Assembly (NCBI RefSeq): GCF_046630445.1
Contig: NC_092343.1
Coordinates: 135,649,501 to 135,713,500, forward strand
Source: Rutidosis leptorrhynchoides
Taxonomy: Eukaryota; Streptophyta; Magnoliopsida; Asterales; Asteraceae
DNA length: 64,000 bases
Reading direction: 5' to 3'
The translations under genes and the position numbers were made by a program. Below are positions 20,211 through 30,905 of this stretch, one piece after another. The notes beneath the pieces were generated by a model. That model ran no database searches, was not told where the DNA came from, and saw nothing but the letters and a program-made list of their open reading frames with translations. The number at the start of each line of letters is the position of its first letter. Position 1 is the first letter of the stretch.

Positions 20211-22567
20211 TTTTTTTTTTATTTTTTTTTTTTTTTTGGCAAAAAAAACCGTAACTTATATATAACCACGAAGCTTCATCAAAAAAATGAAGCCTCGGAA
20301 CAAGATAACAAACAAAGGCATCGGGGCCAACCAAACTACAAACCTCAACAAAAACACAAACTAACCAAATAACAAAAGGAGACAAAAAACCAAACGAATC
20401 AACGAACGAAACAAATTAACCATCAAACTTGGATCTACGAACGACCACCCCTTTACTTTTCCTTGACCGCGCCTTTGTTTTCTCATTAAACTTTGGAAAT
20501 GTCTTCGACCCGATCAACTTTCCTTCCACCCGAACCAAACCTTCCAAATCTTTCACCGCCTCTTCAAAGAAACTAAACTTTCCACCCGACCCTCCTCCTT
20601 TGTCCAACCCACTAGCCGCCTCATGTCTCAGCCCAGGCCCATCTCCAGTCCCGTTCACGTTCCCAGAAACAGAACCCAACCCGGACCCACAACCAAGCCC
20701 GTCATCATGCCCGTTAGCCTTCCCAAACCCGCCACGATCCATACCAAACAGACTCTCCACTCGACCCGTTGTCGCCTCGTCCCTTGTGTTACTCGATTGT
20801 CCAATTTCAAATCCTACACTAACCGGATTAAATCCCGTCTCCCTGACACCATTCCCCTTAAACCCACTCCCTAAGATCACACCACTCTCTAAAGAACCTG
20901 GGCCCGAATTGCGAACTCGCTTACGTTTTCGAAAACCATGAGATTCTAATGCCACTTGAACCTTATCTAAAGAGTACGTAACCAACGAAGGTGTGTCAGA
21001 ACCGCCTCCAGAATTCACATCGTTAGAAACGTTTACACCAACCTTGGAACCATTAGTGACCGGAGATAAAAAACCAATCCCATCCTCTCCACCCCCATCC
21101 AATCCTTCCTCCCTACCTGCACCTACAACCTCACCACCGAACTCATTAACACCCAGATGAACAGTATCGTCTCCATTACTCCCTCCTGTCCTCACACTCT
21201 TCACAACCAAATCATTAACATCTTGCACAAAACCAATCGACACATTGACAGCCTGAATTCTATCAACAACTGAAAACTCAGAGACTTCATTAACCCAAAT
21301 GTGTCCATTTATCACAGAATCAGCAATCAAAGACATAGGCACAAGCTCGTGAATATGCGTAACCTGACAGGTTTCAACAAAAACAAAAACAGAGCCAAAA
21401 CCTAATGATTCCGGCGAAGAATTCGCCACTCTCACCACCGTCCCAACCCTATTAGCTATATCTCTGACATTGTCCATTGACGAAAATTTCGCTGGAAAAC
21501 CCCTTAACTCGACCCAGACATACCTGAAAAAGGCCTCAGCCTTTGGAGAAAATGGAATCACCAAATCAAAGCCAGACTCATGACCCATAGCAAGCACATT
21601 TGAATATGAGACCAAATCACCACATTCTACCACCCTTGCATACGGCCCGATTCTTCTGAAATTTGAAATCGAAGCTTCACAATTAAGCAAGAAGGTTTTC
21701 AGATTGTCTTCCCTCAAAGAAGACGAATCAACACATAGCACGCTCCTTTCCAAACCATCGGCAATAAGCCGATTCGGAGCTAGAGAAACAGGAGACCGAG
21801 AAGACAGACCACGACTAGAAGGACTAACACCTCGTCTGCAAGGCCTACCGACATAGATAGGAGACCCAAAGATCGACGAACCATTCATCACTTCAATCGC
21901 CAATGTTGCGTGATCCGGTTGTTCGAAGGAGATGAAAGCAAACCGCCTAAACGACCAAGATTTAATTTCCTTAATCGGTCCAATTTTGGAAAATTCATCA
22001 TTAAGAAGATTGTGAGAAACCCTATTAAGTCTCCCAACGAAGATAGAATCCCCCAAACTGAAAGAATCAACAGCAGCCATAGAAAGAATCGAAAAGAGAC
22101 GAAGAAATAAGGAAGAATCGAAGAAAATTGGCCGGAAAATGGCTGAAAAAAGCACTGGGAAGAGAAAGAGCCGTAGGGCTCAAAACCCAAATCAGATAGA
22201 AATAAAGATTTATGAACTCAATAAAAGGATTAGTTGATGTAAAAATTAAAAAGACATAAAAGAGGTAAAGATGGATGAATAAAAGTCACCGGAAGTAAAA
22301 AGCTAAACGGAAAAAAAAAAGGAATGACCTTACCAGCGAAGTAAGGGTTGGGCACGCAAATTTTGGAGCTTTTAAAGTGGTCATAATGGGTGATGGTTGG
22401 TGCAGATTGAAAGTGGAAATAAATGTAAGTAAACGAAAGAAAGAAGTTACCGGAGACGAGAGATTGAGTCGGAGGATTTGAAAAATACCGGTGGGCACAT
22501 CTCCCAAGTTCAAGTTAGAGGGATTAGGTTGACTTTAATCAATTTTGAGATACCATGCTCACCTCGC
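20211..22567 (-). mobile_element. E5: LINE-type element with ORF1 only
   Basis: A 2.36-kb minus-strand element: 5' untranslated region (22567-22081), ORF1 (22080-20416), 3' untranslated region, and a poly(A) tail (plus-strand T run at 20211-20237), flanked by a 13-bp target-site duplication. No endonuclease or reverse transcriptase ORF2 is present, and there is no room for one between the ORF1 stop and the tail (about 180 bp). It must have been mobilised by another LINE's ORF2 or derive from an internally deleted RNA. Confidence 0.85.
20416..22080 (-). CDS. LINE ORF1 protein (RRM plus DUF4283-like domain)
   Basis: A 554-residue open frame. The start MAAVDSFSLGD is preferred; an upstream in-frame Met (22155) would add 25 hydrophobic residues. 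Residues ~12-85 form an RNA-recognition motif with RNP2 IFVGRL (13-18) and RNP1 RRFAFISF (45-52). Residues ~190-290 (FFRYVWVELRGFPAKFSS, IANRVGTVVRV, HIWVNEV) resemble the DUF4283-type region of plant LINE ORF1. The C-terminal half is Gly/Ser-rich and low complexity, ending in a basic segment (KTKARSRKSKGVVVRRSK). The usual C-terminal zinc knuckle is not seen. ORF1 proteins bind LINE RNA. The frame has no stop or shift, so the copy is young or maintained. A host RRM gene retrocopy is the alternative, but the DUF4283-like part argues for LINE origin. Confidence 0.75.
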   Translation of the reverse strand: MAAVDSFSLGDSIFVGRLNRVSHNLLNDEFSKIGPIKEIKSWSFRRFAFISFEQPDHATLAIEVMNGSSIFGSPIYVGRPCRRGVSPSSRGLSSRSPVSLAPNRLIADGLERSVLCVDSSSLREDNLKTFLLNCEASISNFRRIGPYARVVECGDLVSYSNVLAMGHESGFDLVIPFSPKAEAFFRYVWVELRGFPAKFSSMDNVRDIANRVGTVVRVANSSPESLGFGSVFVFVETCQVTHIHELVPMSLIADSVINGHIWVNEVSEFSVVDRIQAVNVSIGFVQDVNDLVVKSVRTGGSNGDDTVHLGVNEFGGEVVGAGREEGLDGGGEDGIGFLSPVTNGSKVGVNVSNDVNSGGGSDTPSLVTYSLDKVQVALESHGFRKRKRVRNSGPGSLESGVILGSGFKGNGVRETGFNPVSVGFEIGQSSNTRDEATTGRVESLFGMDRGGFGKANGHDDGLGCGSGLGSVSGNVNGTGDGPGLRHEAASGLDKGGGSGGKFSFFEEAVKDLEGLVRVEGKLIGSKTFPKFNEKTKARSRKSKGVVVRRSKFDG

Positions 22568-22580
22568 AGAAAGTACACTA
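22568..22580. repeat. Target-site duplication of LINE E5, right copy
   Basis: Partner of 20198-20210 (12/13 identical). It marks the LINE 5' end as 22567. Confidence 0.85.
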
Positions 22581-24282
22581 TAATATGGAAAACTAACCCT
22601 TTTAATTAATGCTTAATCATTATCCTAAGGGCTATGGTTAACATTCTACTTCATGTACATGCAACATTCCTTCATGTATGTGCAACATTCTCATATAAGC
22701 TCGTCGTAGCATTTCTGTGTTCTATTACCAAGCCAATTTACACTTTAACCTCTCAAGCACTGATATCAATACTTTAGCCACTGACACACTACATAGCAAC
22801 TCTACAAGCTTCCATGCACATAAGCAATACAACCAGATCAAGAACAGCATACCTGCAATCATATACTAAGTACAAAGAAGCATTTCCATAATTAGATTTA
22901 AACAAGACATATTATATTGCAACACTAAACAAGTATTAAAGCTAAGATTGACAATATATTATTGTCTTTTTACATACATAATCGGATTTCGAGAGATAAC
23001 ACGATATATTTACAAACCTAGCTTTAGCCCAAAAGATTACGAGAATCACGATCAAATACGTTAGAACAGTATTGAGTTGCTTGCGTTAAGAGTGTTAATA
23101 TGCATCTTAAAGCTAGGGAATGCTAACATGCGTTTTTATTGAGTCCTAAAGATTGATCAATTAACATAAAATCAATTCAATTAAGATTACAATGCTTAAT
23201 TACAGTATAATGTTTAAACAATAATAGACATAACCTAGACTTGATTTCTTGTTCTTGAAATGAAGATATAATCCTATCAAATGTGTGATCTCCTACAAAC
23301 TTTACATATATATTCAGAATTGGACTTTACAAACGCGCTTAGGGAATTGGAGATAGCATTCTACATCCACTGATGTTAAATCATGGATTGGTTTCTTCAG
23401 CCCTTTTTCTATTGACACATTCCAAATATAATCCACATAATAATAGTAAATCTTGGTTTCTTCAAAACCTTGGAAAACCTTGTGTGTAGAGATAGTCTGA
23501 TCGGTCTAGAATTTCTTGAGATAGTAACTCCTAGACGTCTACGCATTATTTTGGAAATTCTAACCCGACTTTTTACTCATAAGATTCTTCAAACGTATTT
23601 TCAACATTGTTTTTCCCAACAATTTTTTTCATTTTTATGGGGTATTAGACTTGCATTTTGAAGATTGGAAATCATTAAGTTAATTAACACATATTAATCA
23701 ACAATTTTTCATTTTAATGTGGTATTAGACTTAGATTTTCAAAAAGCTTTTTACATTATAAAATACTAAAGAATGGAATTCATTAAGTTAATTAACACAT
23801 ATTAATAATAATTACTTTTAAACAAACTAATAAGTTAGACAACTTAATTCAAATTTAGAAGTTGAGTCAAACATTGTTAAAACAGATTAAACGAATCAAT
23901 AACAACAAGTATACAAGATTGTATACTTTGAATAACCAGAAACCAAATCAACGATCAATCACTTGAAGAATAAACAAAGATTACAATACTCAGTTCATCA
24001 ACTAGATGAACATAAACCACAAATCCAAACTATGGATCAAAGATACAATCAAGATGAATGTGTGAATATTTTGAATATGAATACAACTGCTACTCAAATC
24101 TAACCCTAGACAGATGATTATATCAAAAACTAACACCGACTCTGCATAAACTTTGATAAATGACATTCAGGCCCCTGTACATCTTGAGAAATGAGATTTG
24201 ACAGAAACAGCCCCTGAAGTGATAAAAAACTAAACCCAACTATGTCCCGTCGTTGTATAAGTATAATTTCACCCCCATACTA
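22581..24282. other. Intergenic, no gene seen
   Basis: AT-rich sequence without a supported gene. It contains a short direct repeat (CATGTACATGCAACATTC and CATGTATGTGCAACATTC near 22652-22691) and a duplicated segment with TGGTATTAGACTTG / TGGTATTAGACTTA (23638 and 23720). The last ~400 bp may be old repeat sequence, but no boundary could be fixed. A 62-codon frame at 23470-23661 is probably chance. Confidence 0.45.
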
Positions 24283-24287
24283 GGTAT

Positions 24288-24981
24288 TGTTAGGATATTA
24301 GGACCCAAACAACGCTAGTAATTCTACAAGACTACTAGCCGAGTAGTGATTCTATCAAGATCACTCAAACCCACTTAATGAACGAAAGATAATAAATGCG
24401 AAAATGTAAGAACGACACAAGATATAACGTGGTTATATGCAATCGGTGTGATTACTTTAGTCCACGAACCAACTAGAGAGTGTTTACTACTGAGAATATG
24501 TATTTGGTGTGTTACAATATGATACAATGAGCTCCATTTATAGGAGAAACAAGAACTAGTAAGGAATCTTCATGTGAGCTAGTAATCATCAAGTTAACCA
24601 ACTAGCCAAGCTTTACACCCTTGAATTAGCATGATCACAGCCTCAATTAAAGGTGTAAAGTACCCACTTTGCACCTAAAGTCAAAAGTGAATCAATTATA
24701 ATCGGATCCCATGTGTGAAAAAGTGCCAGCTAGCTGCCAGACACCAGATGCGCCGCATCTAGAAGAGATGCGCCGCATCTCTGCCCTATGATGCGCCATA
24801 TCAGCCTGAAACGCCGCATCCAAAACCTTCGGACTTTTTTGCTCTATGAATGCGCCGCATCCAAGTCATGATGCGCCGCATTTGACTGTTTCACGCTTCT
24901 CGAAATCTGCAAAATCCGTGCAAGTGTTGAAACAGTTTTTTTTTCTTTCTCGTTTTGTATAAATGTCTCCATACTCCAACA
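24288..24981 (-). repeat. E6: solo copia-type LTR (694 bp) with GGTAT duplication
   Basis: Minus strand begins TGTTGGAGTATGG and ends ATATCCTAACA. It is flanked by GGTAT on both sides (24283-24287 and 24982-24986), so it is a complete solo LTR left after LTR-LTR recombination. A TATA box TATAAATG lies at 24543-24536 (minus). The upstream part holds CpG-rich near-palindromes (24746-24875). It lies about 400 bp upstream of the kinase gene, pointing away from it. Confidence 0.92.
24746..24875. repeat. CpG-rich near-palindromes in solo LTR E6
   Basis: AGATGCGCCGCATCT occurs at 24746-24760 and 24766-24780, with degenerate forms following (GATGCGCCATATC, ACGCCGCATCC, ATGCGCCGCATCC, GATGCGCCGCATTT), about six copies. 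Each has 7-bp self-complementary arms around one central base. The flanking sequence is AT-rich. Confidence 0.88.
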
Positions 24982-24986
24982 GGTAT

Positions 24987-25382
24987 GTTAGCTACTTTTA
25001 ACTTATACTCGATTCACAAAGGGTTTAGCTCTTCTTTATCTTCTAGTGTAACTTGATCTTCTTGTGCAACATCTCATCTAGACTTGTTTTAGGATACCTG
25101 CACAACTAATCACATACTAAGTACCAAACATAAATATTAAGGCATATTAGATTGACTATTTCAACAAACATCCCACTAATACTAAGCATCATCGAGATAA
25201 GTACTGTAAATATTCTTGTTATCTTTACGCTGTGATATAATTTATTAGACATCAATGATAAAGTTTTCTACTTATTTTCAATTCTACCGCATGTATGTGT
25301 TTATTCACAATCACAAAACCAGGCAGATGCATCTACCATTCACAAACAATGCCTCCAAGCTCTAGAAAAAACCCGAATTACA
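24987..25382 (+). other. Upstream region of the tandem kinase gene
   Basis: AT-rich sequence between the solo LTR and the kinase start. A possible splice acceptor (AAAACCAG, ending ~25321) and an out-of-frame ATG (25349) precede the chosen start, so an upstream exon is possible. No clear TATA box or second exon could be fixed. Confidence 0.35.
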
Positions 25383-27406
25383 ATGGAAGAGATTAATAAT
25401 ACAACCAAAGTCAGTTATGATAGTCAAAAGGATTCAAATTATTGTAACTTCTACTCTGGAGAACTTCCTGATAGCCAACAGAAAATTTCCATCCAACGAT
25501 TTGTTTGGGATAGATATTTCCTGCAGGAGCTAAAAATATTTCCCAGATTGCACCATAACAACATTATCAGTTTTATTGGTTACAATGATAGAGGATCTAA
25601 TAAGATAATAGTTTCCGAGTTTGCCGTCAATGGACCACTAGATGAGTATCTAAATGACTCGAGCAAGATGGGTCGCTTAACATGGGGACAACGCCTCAAC
25701 ATTTGCATAGGGGCAGCGAGAGGACTCAAGCACCTTCACTCGGGACTTGGGGAGTACAAGAGTGTAATACATGGAAGCTTCCAAAGTGGAAAAATACAAT
25801 TAGACGATAAACTAGAACCTAAAATTTGTGATTTTAGTGAGTCAACTCTAGTCCCCAAAGAAGGTAGCCCAGGCACATTTGTCGATATTTTACCGTCCAA
25901 ACATTGCTATGTAGATCCTGTTTACTCTGAAACCAAGCTCATCAAGTCAGAGTCAGACGTCTATGCGTTTGGCATATTACTTTTTGAAATATTAAGTGGA
26001 ATAGTGGCTTCTCGATTAGTATATGATCAAAGTTACCATCAAAGATACGGGACAAAAGATTTTATGTATCTAGTTCGAAATTACCATGAGTCGTTAATTG
26101 ATCCCAATATAAGAGATCACGTTGATGATCGTTCTTTAGAAACATTCAAGGAAGTTGCATATAAATGTGTCAGTTACAACACAAAGGACCGCCCTACAAT
26201 GAGCAAGGTCGTCAAGAGGCTTGAGGAGGCGTTGTATATACAAGTAAGTCGTTTCATTATGTAATTATATGGAATGATATCATGTTTCATATATCATAGT
26301 AATTCAAGATGCATCATATTATTGAGTTATAAAAAGGTTTTGCTCTCTGTTCACAGAACCATGGAGCTATTATTACTATTAACCAAAAAGATAAAAAGCT
26401 TAACGATTTCAAAATTCCACTCGATGAAATCAACACTGCCATTGGAGTAAAAGATGAAGATACTAGTATTGGAGAGGGTGGATTCGGTGTAGTTTACCAA
26501 GGAAAACTCTCCGAACGCTGGCTAAACCGTAAAGTTGCCATAAAATTCTTACAACCCAAAGGTGACCAAGAACAGATGGAGATCAATTTTCGCAGTGAGC
26601 TTCAGATGATTTTCAATTTCAATCACGAAAACATCATCTCTTTCATAGGTTACTGTGATGAAGGAAATGAGAAGATTATAGTTTATGAACTAGCTGCAAA
26701 CGGTAGCCTAGATGATTATCTCGAGAAGGAGGATAACAGACGTAGCTTGACATGGGCACAACGCCTAAACATTTGCAAAGGTGCAGCAAGAGGACTAGAC
26801 TACCTCCACTCGGGTCTTGGGGAAGAAAAAAGAGTAATACACCGAGACGTGAAAAGCGGAAACATATTATTGGATGAAAACCTCGAAGCCAAAATATGTG
26901 ATTTTGGATTGTCAAAATCAGACTCTACCATTGGTCAGCCATATACTCATGAGTTTACACACGTTGCGGGTACCAACTTCTATATCGATCCAGTTTACCA
27001 TGAAGGGGGTGTCCTCCGAATAGAGTCAGATGTGTATTCGTTTGGTGTTGTAATGTTTGAATTGTTAAGTGGGATGTTGGTTTATAACTATAGAAGCTTT
27101 GAAGAGGGTAAACCTGCCCAAACGTTGTTGCATCAGGTCCGGCGTTACTTTGATCAGAGACCGGAACTTTTGATCGATCCGTTTATCAGAGAAGAAATTA
27201 ACACACCGTCATTTAATGCATTCAAAAATATTGCAATTCAGTGCATTAGTTTTAATTCGAAGGAACGCCCTACCATGGAATTGATCGCCGATGTGCTTGA
27301 GGAAGCATTGGATTTACAAGTAAGTATTCATCTTTAACTTTTTACAATTACTTTCATAATTCATTTCACCGACTTTTTGTTGTAGATCAACGGGATCTCA
27401 GCATAG
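25383..27406 (+). CDS. Tandem pseudokinase-kinase protein (CrRLK1L-like kinase domains), three exons
   Basis: Exons 25383-26243, 26357-27319 and 27386-27406 join in phase 0 across GT-AG introns of 113 and 66 bp, giving 614 residues. Domain 1 (about residues 15-285) is a pseudokinase: the glycine loop is worn down, the VAIK lysine is Gln38 (ISIQRF), HRD reads HGS (130-132), the following Asn is Lys137, and DFG reads DFS (150-152). Domain 2 (about 305-605) is complete: GEGGFGVV (326-333), VAIK with Lys350, Glu368, HRDVKSGN with Asp451 and Asn456, DFG 469-471, and GTNFYIDPVY in the activation segment. Both domains resemble FERONIA/CrRLK1L-type kinases and one another (SFIGY, LTWxQRLNIC, AARGLxxLHSGLGE), so one arose by duplication. 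No signal peptide or transmembrane segment is seen, so it is probably cytoplasmic. The last exon adds only INGISA. Start choice is moderately sure; an upstream exon cannot be excluded. Confidence 0.82.
26244..26356 (+). other. Intron 1 of the tandem kinase gene
   Basis: CAA|GTAAGT donor and TCTGTTCACAG|AAC acceptor, phase 0. It separates the pseudokinase from the kinase exactly, so each domain is encoded by one exon. Confidence 0.85.
27320..27385 (+). other. Intron 2 of the tandem kinase gene
   Basis: CAA|GTAAGT donor, as in intron 1, and TTTTTGTTGTAG|ATC acceptor. The identical donor context at the end of both kinase exons supports duplication of an exon-intron unit. Confidence 0.8.
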
Positions 27407-28274
27407 ACAATTCATCCGGTGAATGGTGTTGGTTGAGGAAACAACATTGTATTATTGTTGTTTTATATTTCGGTGTGAGTGGCAGGGTCGGCCAAAATTG
27501 TGCGAAAATTTTATTAGGGTGTACTCATTTGATTTTTTGCCCCAATATAGCAATATACTGGAGTAGTGTTCTGATTTAATGTTTAAGCCCATTACATGCA
27601 TTAGGACAAATTAAAAATAAATTTAAACACATCCAAACCTATCATTGACTCATCTTACATATTTGCTTCGGATGGCTGTCGCCGGAGATCTCATTTGTTT
27701 CAGAGTCCTCTGTGGATCAACGGTGCACAATCTTTGTGGGAAGAGGCATGAAAGAGTGCAACGACACTATGCTTAGTGCTTAGAAGGGATTTTGGTAAGG
27801 TGTGTGTGATCTCCGACATAGAGGCTTGGATGCGTTACTATGCTGAAAGACGTTCGATTCTTCGTCTGCTGCCTTGAAGCCTGTTAATCGGATGCGTTTG
27901 GTGACTTGGTCGACCTGTAAATGTAGGTTGACATTCTTGTAGTGGCTCGAAGTCCTCTTTTAGCCGTAGTGTACCTCAATTTAAAGGTAGAAGTCGCTGC
28001 ATTCTTACACCAAATCAGGAAGTGTTTAAGATGTTGGAACATGCTCATATAACATACCCAAATATTGTTTGGGTACAAAATTTGCTTTCATTCTTAATTA
28101 TTGAAACATATTCAAAAATACACAATAATTGAATATGTGAGACAAAAAAAAAAAAAAAAAAACAAACAGACTACATTGCTAATGTTTTCACTGCTTTTAT
28201 TCACATATGATATTAGCTAATTGCCACTACCTATTTTGTAGCAACACGTGCATTTGAATTTACCCACTAACTTG
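27407..28274. other. Kinase 3' flank and intergenic sequence
   Basis: No further coding region is recognised. An 18-20 nt poly(A) run lies at 28144-28162. It could be the tail of an old retrotransposed sequence, but no matching target duplication was found. Confidence 0.45.
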
Positions 28275-28434
28275 TGTTAGTGTATATTATTAGCCGATAT
28301 TATTATTACCATGTTTCATGTATTATGGGCTTAGCCCATTAGATTGTGTTAAGGTTGTAGTAGGCTTATATATTTGCCTCTTATGATGTGCTGCAATAAT
28401 TCAATACAAACACACAGTTACATATGCTCCAACA
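28275..28434 (+). repeat. E7 5' LTR (160 bp)
   Basis: Starts TGTTAGTGTATA and ends ATGCTCCAACA (TGTT...AACA), directly followed by the primer-binding site. It contains the hairpin ATGGGCTTAGCCCAT and a TATA box TATATAT (28367-28373). It is unusually short compared with other LTRs here. Confidence 0.8.
28367..28373 (+). promoter_or_regulatory. E7 LTR TATA box
   Basis: TATATAT in context GGCTTATATATTTGCC, 61 bp before the LTR end. Confidence 0.5.
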
Positions 28435-28446
28435 TGGTATCGAGCC
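28435..28446 (+). promoter_or_regulatory. E7 primer-binding site (tRNA-Met)
   Basis: TGGTATCGAGCC directly after the LTR; matches the initiator tRNA-Met site TGGTATCAGAGC at its first seven bases and then with one base missing. Confidence 0.75.
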
Positions 28447-28584
28447 AGTTGTGCAATCTCCAACCCTAATTCTTCTTTCATCGCCATCTGAAAAAAAAAA
28501 AAAATAAATAAATAAAAATAAAAAAAAAACAAACAAACACCTGCAGCTTCTTCTCTCAATCAAATCTGCAACCCTACCTTCATC

Positions 28585-28996
28585 ATGGTTGCTAACTATG
28601 ATAAAATCTACACGGTTACCTCCGTTCACTACATCATACCCATTAAACTCGACCTCACAAAACTAAATTACTCCCACTGGAAAACATTATTTACAACTCA
28701 CTGTAATGGTTTTGAAGTTCGGAAGTTCTTAGACGGTTCATCCACGTCCGAAGAACAAGCCACACCGGAGTGGATCAAGGCCGATGTCGTTGTATCTACA
28801 TGGATCTTCAGCACCATCTCTGAGCCTCTTCTTGAATGTGTACTTAATACCGAACCGAAGGCTGCCCATGAGACGTGGGTTTTTCTCGAAAAAATCTTCC
28901 AAGACAACAAGTTATCGCAAACAATGGAATTAAATGCTGAGTTAAGGGACCTTGCTATCGATTCTTTTTCCATTGAAGAATACTTCCGAAAGATTG
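28585..28996 (+). pseudogene. E7 copia Gag, N-terminal part
   Basis: Starts MVANYDKIYTVTSV and shows the copia gag N-terminus: IKLDLTKLNYSHWKTLF, FLDGSSTSEEQATPEWIKAD, AAHETWVFLEKIFQDNKLSQ and MELNAELRDLAID. It is open to the E8 insertion, where the frame passes FRKI and then the LTR. The following part of gag resumes at 39291. The family is the gag_pre-type UBN2 gag of plant copia elements. Confidence 0.85.
28992..28996. repeat. E8 target-site duplication, left copy (GATTG)
   Basis: GATTG here and at 39286-39290; the gag frame of E7 reads across if one copy and E8 are removed. Confidence 0.92.
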
Positions 28997-29243
28997 TGTA
29001 ACACCCGCATTTTGGGCCTAGATGAAATGACCATTGTACCCTGGGGTAGGGCGTAATTAGTGATTTTTATAATTATATGTTTATAATTATTTGGTTGTTT
29101 AGTTGAGACCAGTTTGTGACAAGGGTCACAGAACAGGTTCGTTTGTTGAATTTGGACTCCGTTAGGGCCTCCTAACGAAGTACGAAAGATATCAGATAAC
29201 TGATAAATACCCGTGTGTTATGGGGTATGGGTTTTTTAACCCA

Positions 29244-29250
29244 TATATAA
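29244..29250 (+). promoter_or_regulatory. E8 LTR TATA box
   Basis: TATATAAG in the context CCATATATAAGCCTG; the same site is at 37109-37115 in the 3' LTR. Transcription probably starts near 29275. Confidence 0.6.
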
Positions 29251-29629
29251 GCCTGTTTCCAGACTATTCTTCCATTTTCCCCAAAATAAATCAAGTACTC
29301 CGTACCTAACATTTATCACTCTCAAACCCTAATCTAATTCAAGTGTGGAATTGGATCAAGAAGCTTTAAGGATTGAATTGTTACTTCTTAGTGATCATTT
29401 ATCCAGGTTTGTAAGATTGAATCATTGTTTGATTTCTTGATTAAATGGGTTTTTGATAGAAATTAGCTTAAATCTAGTTGTTTGATGTATAAAAACATCA
29501 ATTGATGTTAGAAATAGGTTGTATATATGTTTAGTAACTTTCTTGTGCTTAAAATTTGGTCAAAAACACTTAGAAATCGAGTTTTTGGGGAAAAAAATCA
29601 CAAAATCATTGAATTGGTTTGAAACCCGG

Positions 29630-29860
29630 TTTGCTACAATACCCGAGTTGCTACAGTGTCATTATTTGCTACAGTACCCGAGTTGCTACAGTGTCACTAT
29701 TTGCTACAGTGTCACTGTTTGCTACAGTGTCACTGTTTGCTACAGTACCGATTTGCTACAGTGTCACTATTTGCTACAGTGTCACTATTTGCTACAACGT
29801 CACTATTTGCTACAGTGTCACTATTTGCTACAGTGTTCGGAACCCACTATTTGCTACAGT
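29630..29860 (+). repeat. TTGCTACA tandem array, E8 5' LTR
   Basis: Thirteen copies of TTGCTACA in units of about 17-18 bp (mostly TTGCTACAGTGTCACTAT, which contains AGTG-T-CACT). Open frames across it are a by-product of the repeat. The 3' LTR has 12 copies. Confidence 0.9.
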
Positions 29861-30768
29861 ACCTTTATATAAAATTGAAACGGGCGTAACTTTCAAAACG
29901 TAACTCCGTTTTTGATGAATAAACTATCGTTAGAATCGTAATAAAGAATACTTTTCAATGGTGAACTTTTAAGAAACTAGATCAAACTGTTTTTGGGTCG
30001 GAAAAGGAGTTTTAGTGTGTATGCCTTGTTTTGCACGCTTTTGAGTGTTGTTATGGGTTGAAATTATGATGTAGACTTATCATATAGTGATTACATGTTT
30101 GTAGGTGTTGATTTAGTGTATGTATTGATGTTTGATGTTGTGCTTATGGGTTGAAACAAATAATAAATAGTTGCTACTACTGTTCTTCATCACTCGCACG
30201 AGTGAGCCTTCACTCGTACGGTTGAGGTAGTCAACCGTGTGGTGAACCGTGCGAGTGAGTGGTGATGTGTGACGACCCGGGAATTTCCGACCAAATTTAA
30301 ACTTAATCTTTATATGATTTCGATACGATAAGAAAAGTATGTAACGTTGAGTCTAGAAAATTTTGAAATGATGTTCATATATTCAATTGACCTTCGACTG
30401 CTCCCGATGACTCACGAACCATTGATTGTAAATATGTGGATATGTATAAATATGTGTATATATAAATATATGTATAATATATATAATAACATGAACATTA
30501 ATAAACTGTTATATACATTTATTGTTATAAATAAATATGTACAATAAAATACATTGTAATAAAAACTATTATTTTATATGTATATTTCTTGTATATGTAT
30601 ATTGTAATATTAAATTTAATTATTTAATATATAATTATGTGCGTAGTAAATTTTGTTATTTAAAACTGTTTATATATACACATAGTGTATATTAAATATA
30701 ATTAATTTTGAGCTTAAATGGTAAATGTCTGTAACTTTCGGTTGACGTTTAATTATTTTTAAAATAGG

Positions 30769-30905
<137 letters not shown>

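Larger units (their letters stand above)
28997..30267 (+). repeat. E8 5' LTR, left part
   Basis: Starts TGTAACACCCGCATTTTGGG, identical to the start of the 3' LTR at 36862. It includes a TATA box (29244-29250) that overlaps the hairpin TATGGGTT-tttt-AACCCATA, and a TTGCTACA tandem array (29630-29860). Confidence 0.9.

Noticed and set aside
20429-20941. 170-codon Pro-rich open frame opposite LINE ORF1
   Set aside because: Antisense shadow of the Gly/Ser-rich part of ORF1, no domain.
23880-24282. Possible further copia LTR fragment next to solo LTR E6
   Set aside because: Composition is similar, but no TG...CA ends, primer site or duplication could be found.
28144-28162. Poly(A) run as the tail of a LINE or SINE
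   Set aside because: No target-site duplication and no recognisable element body upstream.
29519-29903. Three overlapping frames of repeated LLQCHYLLQ-type peptides
   Set aside because: Created by the 17-18 bp TTGCTACA array, whose units stay open in several frames; not protein selection.
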